From assembly GCA_025330725.1 (NCBI GenBank), contig JAIWND010000001.1, positions 1,178,001 through 1,242,000 on the forward strand: a stretch of DNA of 64,000 nucleotides, given 5' to 3'. The notes beneath the pieces are model-generated. The model was not told the origin of the DNA, did not search any database, and saw only the letters and a program-made list of their open reading frames with translations. Shown here in pieces: positions 35,924-49,329 of the stretch; positions within the stretch are counted from its first letter, which is position 1; every line of letters starts with the position of its first letter. The position numbers were made by a program, and so were the translations under genes. This DNA is from Chlamydoabsidia padenii. Lineage: Eukaryota > Mucoromycota > Mucoromycetes > Mucorales > Cunninghamellaceae.

Positions 35924-36776
35924 GTGATTTAACGGTACACATTTTCAAGTCTGTCTGGGTTCAAATTCGGTGATTTCTGGGGGAAGGGAATATACTTGTC
36001 AAACCCCGCCAGTACATCTTTGTTTTACGTAAAGTCAATCATGGAAATGACAAAGCATAAACGAACAAAAAGTCTGTATACATATCCGCCCAAAGTGGGA
36101 GGGGGGTTTTTTCAGTTGTCCAATTTGGACAGGTTGGTTTTCGAGGCCGCGATTATATCATCTACCTAAATTGTCATGCGGAACCATCCGTGAGAAAGCT
36201 AATTGAGGAACGAGGGGAAAAGCTATTTTATATCAGATTATGTAGTTTACCCATACACATAGCGCAGAGAATACAAGTAGTAGTAGTAGCGACCTGCAAT
36301 AAATGACAAGTGTGGAAATTAGATCAAGCCAGAAATATTGAAGCGCCGGATGAATACTTCTTGATCTCCCCCCAAAGATAATTAAGATCGCGGAAATAGA
36401 CTATATTCTTGATATAATGGTCATCATAACGAATATAGAGTTCATTGATACCACCTACATTCATTTATGCTTCTTCCGATATACAGATGTCAAAAAAAAG
36501 TCATTTGTTTGTGTTTCAATTGATGTTTTTTATTGTTGCATGAATCAAAAAAGTATATATGTATACACTAAGGAGAAGGTAGTTGAACGCGACAGTAGAA
36601 GACTAAGGGTATGGAGGGAAGGTAATCATCATGTCAAATGAAGTAAAAAGGGGATAAACATATAAATACATAGGGGAGATTGAGAGTAATAATAATAATA
36701 ATAAAGAGAGAGTATTGTACACGTAAATAGAAAAGCTATAAAAAGAGAGAGGGGAGATAATCGATCCAATCAGCAA
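34540..36776. other. Intergenic, repeat-bearing
   Basis: 2.2 kb between convergent 3' ends (helicase and sugar porter). It contains the four-copy tandem repeat (34924-35920), poly(T) runs, a (TAG)n at about 36277-36288 and a (TAA)n at about 36690-36703. No gene seen. Confidence 0.6.
34924..35920 (+). repeat. Four-copy imperfect tandem repeat, unit about 240-252 bp
   Basis: Each unit has the order AAAGTCAGGGTAAAACGATC, GAGGCTATACTGCTCCATAC, TTTGTTGGAAATAGGCT, TTTTGTCATTAGCATCACTTG, GTAGAGC-CTC, AAGGCGAGAGTAAGCGGGTTTTGAA, TTGTGTGTCAATTTTTCATTC and a poly(T) run. GCGGG anchors are at 35108, 35347, 35599 and 35839 (spacings 239, 252, 240). The third and fourth units are the most alike. No coding frame crosses the units. 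Confidence 0.85.
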
Positions 36777-38530
36777 CTAGTTTTCCAAGTATTTGACTTC
36801 CTCCTTATCTTGTTTTTCCACAGTATGGCTTGATCCACTGCCAGATTCGGCAATAGTTTCCGCCCCCGGAGCCTTTTCATCGTCATCGTCCAAACCTTTA
36901 CCGGTAGTTTCGGGCATGAAGAAGAGAATGAAGAGGAAGCCGACAAAGTTGATAGCGATAAACACACAGAAAGCATTGTCGCCGAGGTTTGCTGCCATGT
37001 AGGGCCAAAGGATGTTGATGACAAAGTTCATCAGCCAGTTACTAGCGCTACCAAGAGCAGAGGCCGAGGCCAAGGCATGCATAGGGACCAATTCAGGGGC
37101 AATAAACCAAGGAATGACACCACAGCCAAGAGAATAAGTACCAATGTAAATAATCGCGGCGGCAATGATGATTCCACCCAAGTTGGGATTATGTGCACCC
37201 ACCACCATGAGAATACAACCGAGGGTACAACCCAAGAGGGATGCCATCATCAGATTCTTACGGCCCAATCGATGGACAAACATGACTGAGACCAAAGTGG
37301 CTGCCGTGTTGACCGCACCATCCGCCAGTGACAGAGAAGTCGCCATCTTGGTGTTTCCGTTAAAGATCTTGGTGAAGAATCCAACTGAGTAGACTGACAT
37401 GGGACCAATACCACCTGCTTGGTTGTAAGCTTGAATGACCATGATGATGATCGTGCGCCAGGTGATGTGTTTGTTCTTGCACGTCAAAATATCCCAAATC
37501 GTCATGGTAGGCACCGCGCTTTCGACTTCACGTTGACGAGCAGCAAGGAGAGCAGCGAATTCTTCTTCGATATCAGCACCACCCCTGAGTTTTTGAAGAG
37601 CAGCAGCAGCACGATCGTAATCCTTGTTGGCACAAAGGCGACGAGGACATTCCACAGTAAAGAAGAATAATAGAATCATTTGGATGGCAGCAAGGATGGC
37701 GGAGATGCCCCACAAAAATCGCCACAAAGGATCGTAGCTCATATAGAGACCACATACTTGAGTAAAGAGCACACCCGCGTTCAAGAAGAGTTCAAACAAA
37801 CTTCCCAGAGCACCACGAGATTTGTTGGTGGAAATTTCAGAGACATAGATTGCCACGGATGATCCACACATACCTGCCGCAATACCAACAATGGCGCGAC
37901 CGATGGAGTACTATATGGAGAGAAAAAATGGTTAGTGATAAAAGATAGGATGCCTTTTTTTTTTTTTTGAAGGGAAGGGGCAATTGCTTACCATAGGGAC
38001 ATTGACAGAGACAGCAGAGATAACATTACCAATGATAAACAAGATGCAAGTAAGCATGATATTATGGCGGCGACCTAGCCACACATTACTGTACATAGAC
38101 ACAAAGGATCCAACAATACCACCAATAGGGTAGGCTGCAATAGTATAACCCCTATTAATTTTATAAAGATAAAAAAAGATAAGTTTATTTGTTTTGGGCA
38201 AACAAGTAGAGCAACATACAAAATTTTACTTACCAAGAGAATTCAGACATGGGCAAACAAGCAGGTAAAGAGGAATGAGAATCACCACCAGTACATTGAG
38301 AGATAGCACTTTGAGGCATATTAGGGACACCTACAATAGATAAAATAAAAAGTGTCAGTTAGTAAGTACCACCTCTTCATCTGTCACTTTTTTTTTTGTT
38401 CAATGTATTTTGTGTTAATCAACCTACCAATAGCCCAACCGACTTGAAAACCTGAAAAGGCAGCAATAGTGGCACATAGGGTCATGTATAAAGGGAATCC
38501 CATATCTTGAGACTTTTGTTGTGTTGTCAT
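36777..38530 (-). CDS. GLUT-type MFS sugar porter, 497 aa
   Basis: Plasma-membrane hexose transporter of the sugar-porter family. Exons in transcript order: 38530-38428, 38330-38234, 38151-37992, 37910-36777 (1,494 nt). Twelve hydrophobic segments. Family motifs: LGRRHN and LGRKN between helices 2-3 and 8-9, GRAIVGIAAGMCGSSVAIYV, YVSEIS, the central ECPRRL (family PESPR) and a terminal PETTGKGLD (family PETKG). IPWFIAPELVP matches the helix-10 GLUT signature. The helix-7 substrate segment usually written QQLSGIN is changed to QAYNQAGGIGPMSVYS, so sugar choice may differ from classical glucose carriers. The cytoplasmic tail is acidic. Two good promoter-element copies lie 230-330 bp upstream. 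Confidence 0.9.
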
Positions 38531-38763
38531 TGTTAGTTAACTTGTTGAAGAAGCCAAGTGATAAAAAAAAGCTACCAGAGCTGGGGGATTTAAATAAAAA
38601 GAAGTTAAAAAGAGAAAGGAATAGATAAAAAAAAAAGAAGAAGAATAAGAAAAAAAAGAAGAAGAAGAGTGGTTGTTTTTTGTTTTTGTTGTTTGGTAGA
38701 GTGAAAAGAAAGCGAAAGAGAAAGGAAAGAATTATTTTTATACAAAAGTTCAAGATCAAGTAC

Positions 38764-38778
38764 ATTTTCAAATCCCGC
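38764..38778 (-). promoter_or_regulatory. CGGGATTTGAATAT-type promoter element (towards sugar porter)
   Basis: Minus-strand GCGGGATTTGAAAAT, about 235-248 bp upstream of the sugar porter ATG. A close partner in the other orientation is at 38843. Confidence 0.5.
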
Positions 38779-38842
38779 TTTGGTGGGTGAAAACCCAAAT
38801 TTGTATTAGCTGAGTATACCCCACAAACGAAGTGCCCATCAT

Positions 38843-38856
38843 GCGGGATTTGAAAC
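38843..38856 (+). promoter_or_regulatory. CGGGATTTGAATAT-type promoter element (second copy)
   Basis: GCGGGATTTGAAAC, 65 bp from the inverted copy at 38764. The two form a divergent pair in the sugar porter promoter. Confidence 0.45.
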
Positions 38857-41270
38857 ATTCAACTACAGAGAGAGGGCAAGAAGTTTGATGGTCAGTTGTT
38901 TATTGTTCGCACACCTATCACAGATCAACCTTGTTTCTTTAAAAGGTATCCACTCTCTGGTTCATGGGACAGCTTCTCCGCTCAGATTTCTTTTTCTCGT
39001 GTGAATTATACTTGATCATCCTTTTTAAAAAACTGATCCTCCCTCTTTTTAACCCCCGCGAATGATTAAGGATGCGATTGATCTTTTAAGAGAGTGATAA
39101 TGAGTACAATGAAGTTATCTAATAATTGTTGCAAAGTAAAACATTGGATTGCACCTTTTACTTATAATGATGTATATACCCTGTTCTCGTGCAACCCAAT
39201 CTAGAATCATTGTGTTCGGTTTTCAACCTCTTATGGCGTATATGATTGTAGAGAAAAGAGGGAAGGAGGAGACAAAATACCGGTACAACTGAGATATAAG
39301 TGATGAACCTTAAAATCCTCGGTAAGCAAATTTTTGTTTAGTCATAATCCTCAGACAATGAGATGTGGCACATGGGAATAACTTACCCCAGACCAAGTAT
39401 AATCAACATACTTTTCATATTCGACAGCTTTCTTTTTCATTATACTACTGATACATGAAAAAAAAAAAAAGGATCGACGTCCTTTACCTCCTGAAATAAT
39501 GCCTATGTGATAATGCCCGTTTTACATGAAAGTAAAAGATGGTTTGACCAATGCATTAAACAATCCTCTTAACTTGACATATATTAATGAAAGAATCAGC
39601 CCCCCCCCAATAAACTTCATTGTCGTATATACATGTATTTTTCCCAGTGACCAAGTCCCACATGACACCAAAGAAAGAAAAAATAAAGCTGACACAGTTT
39701 CCCAAAGTCGAGTAGTCTTTTTTTTTTTTCCCTGACAAGAGGAAAGTTACCGCCATCGGCAAGGTACAATCAATGAGTTTCCTAATAAATATATATCTTT
39801 CTTTCCCCACATACAAGTTAACTAGGAATTCGCACACACAGAATTCAATCACCATTCATTATTTTGATATCCGATCCATTTGTTTTTATTGAGACATAAC
39901 AAAAAAAGGCAATGTACGACTATAAACTATAAACAAGATTCTATACTAATATTAGCCTTGCCAATGTCATGAATGCCCCACGTCGAGAAGATTTACTGAC
40001 ACATGTTTGGTTTCATTGTATTGATCGAGTTGCTTCCAGGTTGTTTAGCCGCCGAGTATCATTCTTCCCCCCTACTATTACTTGTGTTGTTTATAGTTGA
40101 AGTGCTGATAAAAAGCCAAGTTTATCAACCAGAGAGAGAGAGAGAGAGAGAGTGTGTGTGTTGTGCTGCCGGTGACCCATCGACTACCACAGATCTTGTC
40201 TACCAATCAAACAAGTCGATGAGAATGTCCATGATGATTCATTCTGAGGAGTTCCATTGTTGGTGCATGATGATTAAGTGAGATGGTCCCGTGAACGGAT
40301 ACTATTGTTTCCAGATTGACAGATATAGAATGGTGTGGTATATTGATGTTGATGTTATTTTATGATGCCCAGTAGAGAGATTTCTGAGAAGGTGATATAG
40401 CTGTGCCATGAATGATACCCCCTACTATAAGAATAAATATAACGTTTGTTAACATGACAGTACTAAAGAGTTCAAGTATTCCCAGAGACCCCAGAATTCG
40501 GATTTTTCTACTACTTACCATAGAGGATCGTCATGATATAGAATATACAATGAGTGTATCGTCCAATCAATCTAAAAGTATACTATCTATATTGAATGGT
40601 TAATGACCTTTTCTGTTTTATATTTTCCTATATTCTGATAAACAATAAGAGTTACCTTTGTTCCAGAAGCCTGGTCAAGACCATTTCGCACGCCGTGAGA
40701 ATAATGTTCGAAGCAAGACCGTCCTGTGGATTCAACCAACAAAGCGTATTAGCATGTCACTTTTTTTTTTTTTTTGATAGTTTCTTTTTGTACTTGCAAA
40801 ACTTTCTAACTTTTGCTTTGAGCATTACAAGAGAGATCCGCCTGTCCACCATGCCGTTGTAGTTTTTCCAAGTTGATCACTGCTGTTGATGATTTTCAAA
40901 CGCCGCTTTGCTGCAACACACCATGGACACCATAACCAATGATCAAGACTTGTCGTTGATGCTTGTGTTTCGAATTGTGCTATTTAACCTGCTCAAACAA
41001 AACAAAAAAAAGAAAGCGTTATGTCAAGTATGATTACATTTTTATGTTTGTGTCTACTTACTACAAGAAGAATCGATAAGCCAGAATGAGGAGAATACAA
41101 GAGTCGAGTCATATAAAAGCAAGTGATAGTCATTCTAACGTGGTTGAAGGGTAGTTTGGTAAATGGGAGCTTGATTTAGATTATTCGAGTCATCCAGTCA
41201 TATTTGAAGAGAGAGAGAGAGAGAGAGAGAGGAAGAAAAAAAAGGAATCACACTTTACAAAAATTTCATG

Positions 41271-41284
41271 TCGGGATTTTAATT
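41271..41284 (+). promoter_or_regulatory. CGGGATTTGAATAT-type element (variant)
   Basis: TCGGGATTTTAATT, about 620 bp upstream of RGP1; distant from any start, so less certain. Confidence 0.3.
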
Positions 41285-41782
41285 CTTTGACCATGCGTGT
41301 TTGGAAGGATGAGGTGATAAGGAACTTTATCAAAATAATCAAGATGTCTGATGTATTCTGTATCAATAATAGTAAGGGATAGAAAGGGTGATTTTTATTT
41401 ATATCTATCTCTGCGCCTTGACAGTTTGATCTCCTTTTTTTTTTTCCTGTGCTTGATACAAAGTATGCAGCTATAACAAGTGATATTATATATCAATCAT
41501 TACCATTATGTATCAAATACTCATCTCGTTAAAAGGCAGCAAGTGGGTACAGCGTGGAATACTTGCCGATCATAAGAGGATCCATTCGCACTTTATATAA
41601 TGATGTTTGTGTCAAGCATTTACTTTTTTCTTTTTGTCAAAGTGATGATCCTGATACCATATCACTGATACCATCGCATAATGTGCATACTTTTAATGCA
41701 AGGTGAATAGAAGCTTACATTGGTAGCCTTGTTGTTATTCGATGATTTACCAAAAAGGGAGATCTCAAAGCTCGAATAGTCA

Positions 41783-41797
41783 CCGGGGTTTGAAAAT
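41783..41797 (+). promoter_or_regulatory. CGGGATTTGAATAT-type promoter element
   Basis: CCGGGGTTTGAAAAT, about 100-114 bp upstream of the RGP1 start at 41897. Confidence 0.5.
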
Positions 41798-41896
41798 GGT
41801 TTTTTTTTTCATTTTTCAGGTGCGATTCGCTTGAATTTCTTTTTTTCTTTCTTTCTTTCTTTCTCTCTGATTACTTCATTCACAGACACTTTAACC

Positions 41897-44776
41897 ATGA
41901 GCGTCCTTGGTAAGTATGATATACTTTAAAGCTAGAATGAAAAGGAAAACAACAATAACAACAACACTTTGGCCCACTATGTAGCCGCACCTTTGGTACA
42001 CCTAAACTAATCACCCCTTCTTTTTCTTTTTTATAACATATCGTATCATCTACTAGTGACTACTACGTTCTCACAAGGTGCTGTATTTTATGCCGGCGAA
42101 ACATTATCTTGTACTATTGCTTTTACCAACACTACACCTGTACTGTCTAAACCACCTAGCGCCTCCTCATCCTTGACACGACAGAATCGACACACCTCGC
42201 CACCTCCACGAAACGGATCATCCTACACCAACAACTCCAAAAACGCCAAGAGTTCTCATAGTAGATCACCTTCTGCTTCCTTTAGTCAAGATGCGATCCC
42301 TCCATCTTCATCTACTGAAATGGACACCACATCATTCTCCTCCTTCGGTAAATCAGCATCACTCTCATCTTTGGCCTCATCCACCTTGGCTTACTTTACT
42401 GGCTACTCTTCAAGTACCGATTCTACACCACCGATTCCACCAAGTAATACGATAGCCAGTAATGCAGAACGACATACAGGTGGCACTCTGGAAAGTACGA
42501 CTGCACGAGAAACTAAATGGGAACGACAAGGTAAGGAAGGGTACTACATGCGCGTGATAAACTAAACTTGTCACGCTTACTTTCACGGGGGGGGGGAATA
42601 GGTGACAGCTACAACGACTACCCAAACGGCAATTCCGATCCACTTGATACGAATGATTCCATTGCTATCGAACTGGGATCCCATGCAGCCAATACACCTC
42701 GTACTAGTATCGACACACTGGCTTCCTCATATACACATCCTATCTCAGCAAGTCGAAGAAGCTCCATCGATTCCTTGGCATCATCATCCTCACCAGTACA
42801 CCCTTATTATATGACACCACAATTCCCGACTGGACAACATCATCCTACACATCATCGACGATTGTCTCGACTTTTAAAATCACCAACTACACCTTCTTTA
42901 ATGAAGAAACCGGAAAACTTGATCTGGGGATTTGCACAGGTGGTTGGTCAATTTGTTGTTGATCCCACTCTGATCAATAATAATGAATTCGCCCCTTTAA
43001 AACAACGCACTATGTATCGACCTCAAGGCACTGGATTTGGTGGTGGTGGTGGTTTATGGAATGGGAAACAGGACTCGAAATTTGGTAAGAGTGATGAAAA
43101 GCAAGGCATCGATCGAGTAACTAAAGAGTGTGTGCTTTATGATTGTTTTATAGATACCCGATCAACACCCGTATTCTCAACTCCTCCATCCATTCTGTTT
43201 GTCGATCTCGATTTGACACCGGGTGAAACTAAAAAATGTAGGTTGGCGATATGTGAAAATAACAGTTTTACTGATTCTCTCTTTGTATGTAGATTCGTAT
43301 AAAATCAAGTTACCAAATGACTTGCCACCTTCTCATCGCGGTAAGTCTATTCGATTCAACTATTACCTTGTGGTTGGAACTCAACGTGGTGGATCAACAT
43401 CTACAGTAGCAAGGAATGGTGGAATACAACAACAACAAGGACAAGTAGTTCAATTGCGATTCAGGGTATTGAATCATGTGTCAGGTAAAAAAAAAAAAAA
43501 AAAGAGAGAAAAGAAAAGGAAAGGCATGGGAATGAAATACTGATCAATGTTATAATCCATGTTTATATAAAGAGGATGGATCCCGACCGATCTATGATCT
43601 GATGAATCCTGTGGTGGTATACAAAGATGAAGCACAAGTAGAACTGATACAAGAATCCACTAACAAGGCTAAACGTAGTGGAAGTATATGTTCCATCGCA
43701 TCCGCCAACTCGACACCATTATCACCACTCGGAAACGACTACCCACACCAAATCAACAGTAACGATCATTATCATCATCAACAACATCAACAGCAACTAC
43801 AGCAAACATCATCCTCAGCTACACCTGAAACAGTAAAAAAACGGCAGTTATTCATGGATTATGTAAATGAATTATTGGAAAAAAGCGCCAACGGTGGTCA
43901 TGATGATATCCAGGAAATCACACGTAGGGAAAGCGATGCTTATGATGAACAACAAATCACTCAAAACGACGATGGCGGGGATGAAATTATAATGACTGAA
44001 CATGATTATCGGAAAACGTGTGCACAGGTGGTAACTCGTATTACACATTTAAGTCGGAAAGGTAGGTCAAATACAATGTATGCAAATAGGCACTGACTTG
44101 AAATTTAAAAATAGCAATGTATGATTTATGCAAAAACAATCAAAGGGTGGCAAAGTTACAACTGACAAAAGTGGCTCATCGATTGGGGGAACCTATTCTT
44201 GGTATACTAAACTTTGGCGAAGCAACTCTATCAACCTACAAGGTAAGAGCACATGATTATCCTACTTTATTTTGTTTACTCATTTATTATATAGGTATCC
44301 ATCTTTTTGGAAAGTCAAGAAATCGTTGAATCAAGTATCTCGCTCCGCCAACCACAATACATCGCGCGGGTTTCGCGAAAATCTCATTCAGAATTCCATA
44401 CATTCTGCTTAAACAACCATACTCTTGCCTTTTCACTACCAATACCAACAACAGCATCACCAGAGTTCCAAACAACTGGAGGTAAGGCTTATATATATAT
44501 ATATATACATATATAAAATACTAACTAAATTTTGTTATAGTGAAACTCCAATACCACCTCAAATTCGAATTTATCACCACCAACCAGTCTAGACCTTCTA
44601 ATACCTCAACATCTTATTTATCCATTAACACTGACGAACGACACCATCACTACCAGAGTAAACAACAAGTGCAAGTCAGTACATTTGACTGTCAAATTCC
44701 CATCAAGGTGTATGGCTCTCCAAATGGATCTGATCGCGCTACTTATGGCCGCCCGCACACCTTCCCTGTACATTAG
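41897..44776 (+). CDS. RGP1: Rgp1-like subunit of the Ric1-Rgp1 Golgi GEF, 784 aa
   Basis: Rgp1 pairs with Ric1 to activate the Rab GTPase Ypt6 (Rab6) for retrograde traffic to the Golgi. Eight exons: 41897-41909 (13 nt), 42057-42530, 42602-43237, 43293-43484, 43573-44061, 44115-44242, 44295-44481, 44541-44776 (2,355 nt). Arrestin-like beta folds: the N-terminal FYAGETLSCTIAFTNT, the conserved SYKIKLPNDLPPSHRGKSIR followed by FNYYLVVGTQR, then a C-terminal half (LGEPILGILNFGEATLSTYK, VKLQYHLKFEFIT, FDCQIPIKVYG). Two long Ser/Pro-rich insertions (exons 2-3) and a Gln/His-rich insertion (exon 5) make it longer than the yeast protein (about 660 aa). The family match in the core is clear. Confidence 0.88.
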
Positions 44777-46036
44777 ATTCCTTCTTTTATTATCACTCTT
44801 ATCAAATCACTCTCCCCTACACTGACACATTTTATTTATATAACTCCAATATATTGTCCTCTCTTGTGAAATAAAACAATTTCTTTACTTGTCTTTTTAT
44901 ATTCTGCAATCTTACTCGCCTGATGCAATAAATATATAAATGCATTTGATTGGTGCCGGGGTTTTATTGTCACTGTTGAAGACATTCCCCCCCCCCAAAA
45001 AAAACAATGGCTTTAACTCTTTCTTTTTGTTTTACTTTAACCAGTCTTTATTTCTAATGCGTTATTGTCTTATATAGATGATACATCTGTTGACTAATGT
45101 AATTAATGGTATCAAGTAATTGGAGGACCTGGTTTTAGATGGACAAGCTTCCGATCTACCCGTGTCTGCTCTCACCAAGAAACGAATCTAACACTTAGTG
45201 ATACATCTTCTCTATGTCAAATTTGGATCTCTTATGCCAATCCTGGTATCACTCTATTATGCAAATTTGTATCAAGAAATGGGAACTCGTAAGTATACTA
45301 CAAAAACATGTATGGGTGTATGGTGTGTTGGGAGGAGGAGGAAACGGATCTCAAGAAGGCATAGAAATACCTTTTTTCTTATGACCGATACTAAGATCCT
45401 AGATTTAAATATGTTATGAAAACAAGCTTGGGTACAAAAAGTGATGATGTGCCTCTTGGATATCATCCATCAAGCTTACTACAGTAACTGATACGTTTTT
45501 TTTTTTTTTTTTAAATATCACTTTATAGAAACCACTGGATCCAATCAATACTCATTCAAAACGCTCTCTCACACACCTTGATGATGCTCATAATCGGGTG
45601 CTCTTGACATTGGATTCACCATGACCTATCTGATATGACCATCCCTCTGTGCCATGAATCTCTCTCACCCACTCTTTGCCAAAGTATACAATAGTATTAA
45701 TATAGCCTCTTTGTTATTAAATACCATCCTAATAAATATAAGATTGTCTTCTTTATAATCCTCCAAATGCGTCTGTAGTTGTTTAGCCTTGTTTAATGTA
45801 CTGATTGAACATTGTCCTAGTTTGATCTGATTGGAAATGTCGGGATTTGAATATCCTCACTTGAGCACTTTCTGCTGCCTTTGCATGGAGCGAGCATTTT
45901 TTGCTGACTCTAAAAAAAAGGATAAAAGTCTAAATCCATTTTCCCTCTTCTTTTTCCCTTTTACATTACTTTTTTTTTCTTCTTCCTCTCCAATTTATTT
46001 ATCTATACTACCATTATCGTTTGACAAACAACATAC
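44777..46036. other. Intergenic
   Basis: 1.26 kb of AT-rich DNA. AATAAA near 44872 for RGP1, an orphan CCGGGGTTTTATT at about 44956, a C run near 44988-44996, a T run near 45495-45512, and a strong promoter element at 45840. No gene seen. Confidence 0.6.
45840..45854 (+). promoter_or_regulatory. CGGGATTTGAATAT-type promoter element
   Basis: TCGGGATTTGAATAT, about 183-197 bp upstream of the copper ATPase start. Confidence 0.5.
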
Positions 46037-49000
46037 ATGACGATATATACTATACAAGTCAGTATCGCTGGCATGACTTGTCAACACTGTGTTGATGCTA
46101 TCACTAATGGTCTTGATCAACTTCCAGGTGCCTCATCGGTGGTTGTGGATTTAGGTGAACGACAAGCGACATTCAACCTGGAATCTACGGACGATCTCTC
46201 TGTCGATGGTATCAAACAATTAGTCTCCCAAACCATTGAAGATCTTGGCTACGATGCAGGCACACCGACAATAAAGAATCCTCATGATGCGTCAACATTT
46301 CAATCTGTCACATTTCTTGTTGATGGTATGACTTGCTCCAGCTGCGTCAAGACTATCACCTCGGCACTCACTTCTTCTTCTTTGGTGGATACTGAAACGA
46401 TCGATATATCTTTGGATCCTCAGACGGTCAAGTTCCAAGTCAAGAAGGATCAGCTGACGGAGGCGGACAAGGCGGATCTCGTGGCCCTGGTGGACGACCT
46501 TGGGTATACAGTGAACAAGACGACCTTTTCGACAAACGGCAAGCCTACTGATGATGGAAAAACTCTAGACGAACAACAACAATCAGCATCTGTATCTATA
46601 ATTGGTATGACTTGCTCTCATTGTGTACAGGCGGTTACGACGGGGCTTCAGGCACTTCCTGGTGTGGTGGACGATTCGGTGGATGTTAGCTTGGACAAGC
46701 ATTTGGCAACACTGGTATTCAAAAAGGGGATGGTATCAGCTCAACTTTTGGTGGACACGGTGCAGGATCTTGGCTATGATGTGGCTGAACGTCCTCGTAT
46801 CGTAAACGGATCATCCTCGTTGGTACCTTTGACTACAACAACAACTACAGCAACAACTATAATTGGTGATGACGATGACGATGGAGACACTCAAAAGAAA
46901 TCGTCTATTTCTCCCTCTTCTTGGTCTAAAGTGGTGATGCGGGTGGGCGGACTGACATGCGAAAGCTGTGTGGCGAATCTGACTGATGCATTTTATACTT
47001 TACCACATGTTCAGTCGGGTTCTGTCCATGTGGATTTGGCGACGGATATGGCCATGTTGATTTGTAAACAACCTAGTGTGGATAAAGTACGGGACGTGGT
47101 GATGGGTCGTGGCTATCAAGTGGACAATATTCAAATCATTCACAATCTCAAGCAACCAGCAGCAGTATGGCGAATGAGCGACAAGGTGGTGGCTTCTCAT
47201 GGTGATGGTGGTGAATCTATTCGAAGCAACTCGATGGTTTCTCTTGGTGCGGTATCTGTATTGTCCACTCTGGCATTGGCAAAGAAAATCTCACTGAATG
47301 TATCCGGGATGACATGCTCAAGCTGTGTACGAACATTGGAAAAGGGGCTGGCTAAACTTCCTAGTGTGGATGCTAACTCGGTCAAGGTCAATTTGTTGAT
47401 GGGAAATGCGACATTCAATGTGCGGGGCGATGTGCTGTCAAGCCAGGATATCTCGGAAGCGGTCGATCAAATGGGTTATACGGCATCTAATATCTCCATC
47501 GTGGCTGCTACTACTACTATACAAGACGATCAAGATACAACTTATCAAGTCAGTTTGATTATCTCTGGAATGTACTGTGGATCATGTGTGGACAAGGTGC
47601 ATGGTGTGATTGCTGCTATGCCTGGGGTCAAGAAATCAAGTATCTCGGTGGATTTGGATTCTGGATGTACTAAATTCGTCATGGCTTCGGATGTGGTGAC
47701 TCGACAAAAGATTTACAAGGATATCCAACAACTTGGGTTTGCCGCAGACAGTATTGATATCAAGAAAACGGGGGGTGATCAACTGGATACTGGTGATGCT
47801 GATAATGGATTTACAACAACAAGACTCACGGTAACTGGCATGACCTGTAGCTCCTGTGTGGCCAATATCGAACGTGCAATGCTCAAGCAACCTGGTGTCA
47901 AGAGTTGTCAAGTCAACCTATTGGCTAAATCGGCGGTAATTCTTCATGAACCAAGCATTGTTGGTGCTCGGGCTTTGGCAAACATGATAGAGCAGATTGG
48001 ATACAAGGCGGAACTGTCGGCGGCTCAAGCAACTGAATTGTCTGATCAACGTGTGGCGATGCGAGAAACTATGCAAAAGGAAATCCAAGTACTCTGTCAC
48101 CGGTTTCTATGGTCTCTGCTATTTGCCATTCCCACTGTGCTGATCTCCATGATCTTCTTGATGGCGCTTCCTTCAACTAATAAAGTACATCAAGCCTTTA
48201 CGGTGGAAATCACGGGTGGTCTGACGATTGGCGATCTTTTATTGTTTCTTTTGGCAACCCCGGTGCAATTCTGGTTGGGTCTTCCTTTCTATAAAAAGGC
48301 GTGGCGGTCATTATATTATACTCACTCGGCAAATATGGAAACTTTGGTGGCACTGGGAACTACTGTGGCCTATCTGGCGTCTCTTGGTTCGGTGATCGCT
48401 GCCGTGGTACGTGCGCATCAACCTCAAGATGCAATGATGATGATGATGGGTGATCAAGATCAATCCATGTCTATGAATTACTTTGAAACAAGCGTCCTTT
48501 TGATTACTTTTATTCATCTCGGTAAATGGTTGGAAGCTTTGGCCAAGGGTAAAACAGCAGAAACAATCACCAAGTTGATGGATCTTCAGCCGGAACAAGC
48601 AATCATGGTCCAGGTGAAAAAGGATGGGGACAAGGAAATCCTCTTGGAGGAAACCATTGACTCGAAAGATATACAAGGTAAGTGAAAATACGGATGTATT
48701 ATCTGTTTAAACTATTTTTTTACTCAACTTTTTCTTCTTGTTCTTCTTTTGCCTAGTCGGTGATATTTTGAAGGTTAATGCTGGTGGTCGTATTCCTTGT
48801 GATGGTAAACTTTGGCGTGGTAATACAACAACGGATGAATCTATGATTACTGGTGAATCTGTGCCTGTGTCAAAACAACCCGGGGATGATGTGATTAGTG
48901 CCACCATCAATTTGACATCGCCTGTATATCTCCGTGCTCTTCGTGTTGGCTCTGATACTACCCTCTCTCGTATAATCCAGTTGGTCCAAGATGCTCAAGC

Positions 49001-49275
49001 TTCACCCAAAGCGCCGATCGAACAATTGGCTGACAAGATTTCAAGTGTCTTTGTCCCTATTGTCATTCTCCTGGCTCTGGTCACCTTTATTACTTGGCAA
49101 GTTCTCTCTGCAAAAGGAATGTATCCTGCTGAATGGGTGGCTCATGGTGAAAGCTCTACTGTATTCTCTATCATGCTTGGTGTCTCGGTACTTGTCATTG
49201 CTTGTCCTTGTGGTCTAGGATTGGCTAGTCCTACAGGTAAATAAAAGCAGAATGAAAAAAAGGGAATCTTTGTAC

Positions 49276-49329
<54 letters not shown>

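Larger units (their letters stand above)
38531..41896. other. Long divergent intergenic region
   Basis: 3.4 kb between the sugar porter (-) and RGP1 (+). It holds promoter-element copies at 38764, 38843, 41271 and 41783, a (GA)n microsatellite at about 40132-40151 and another at about 41209-41231, and a C run at 39601. I found no ORF with protein-like composition and no tRNA. Confidence 0.55.

Noticed and set aside
38424..38858. Phe-rich minus-strand ORF over the sugar porter start.
   Set aside because: A product of A-rich DNA in the promoter; out of frame with the transporter.
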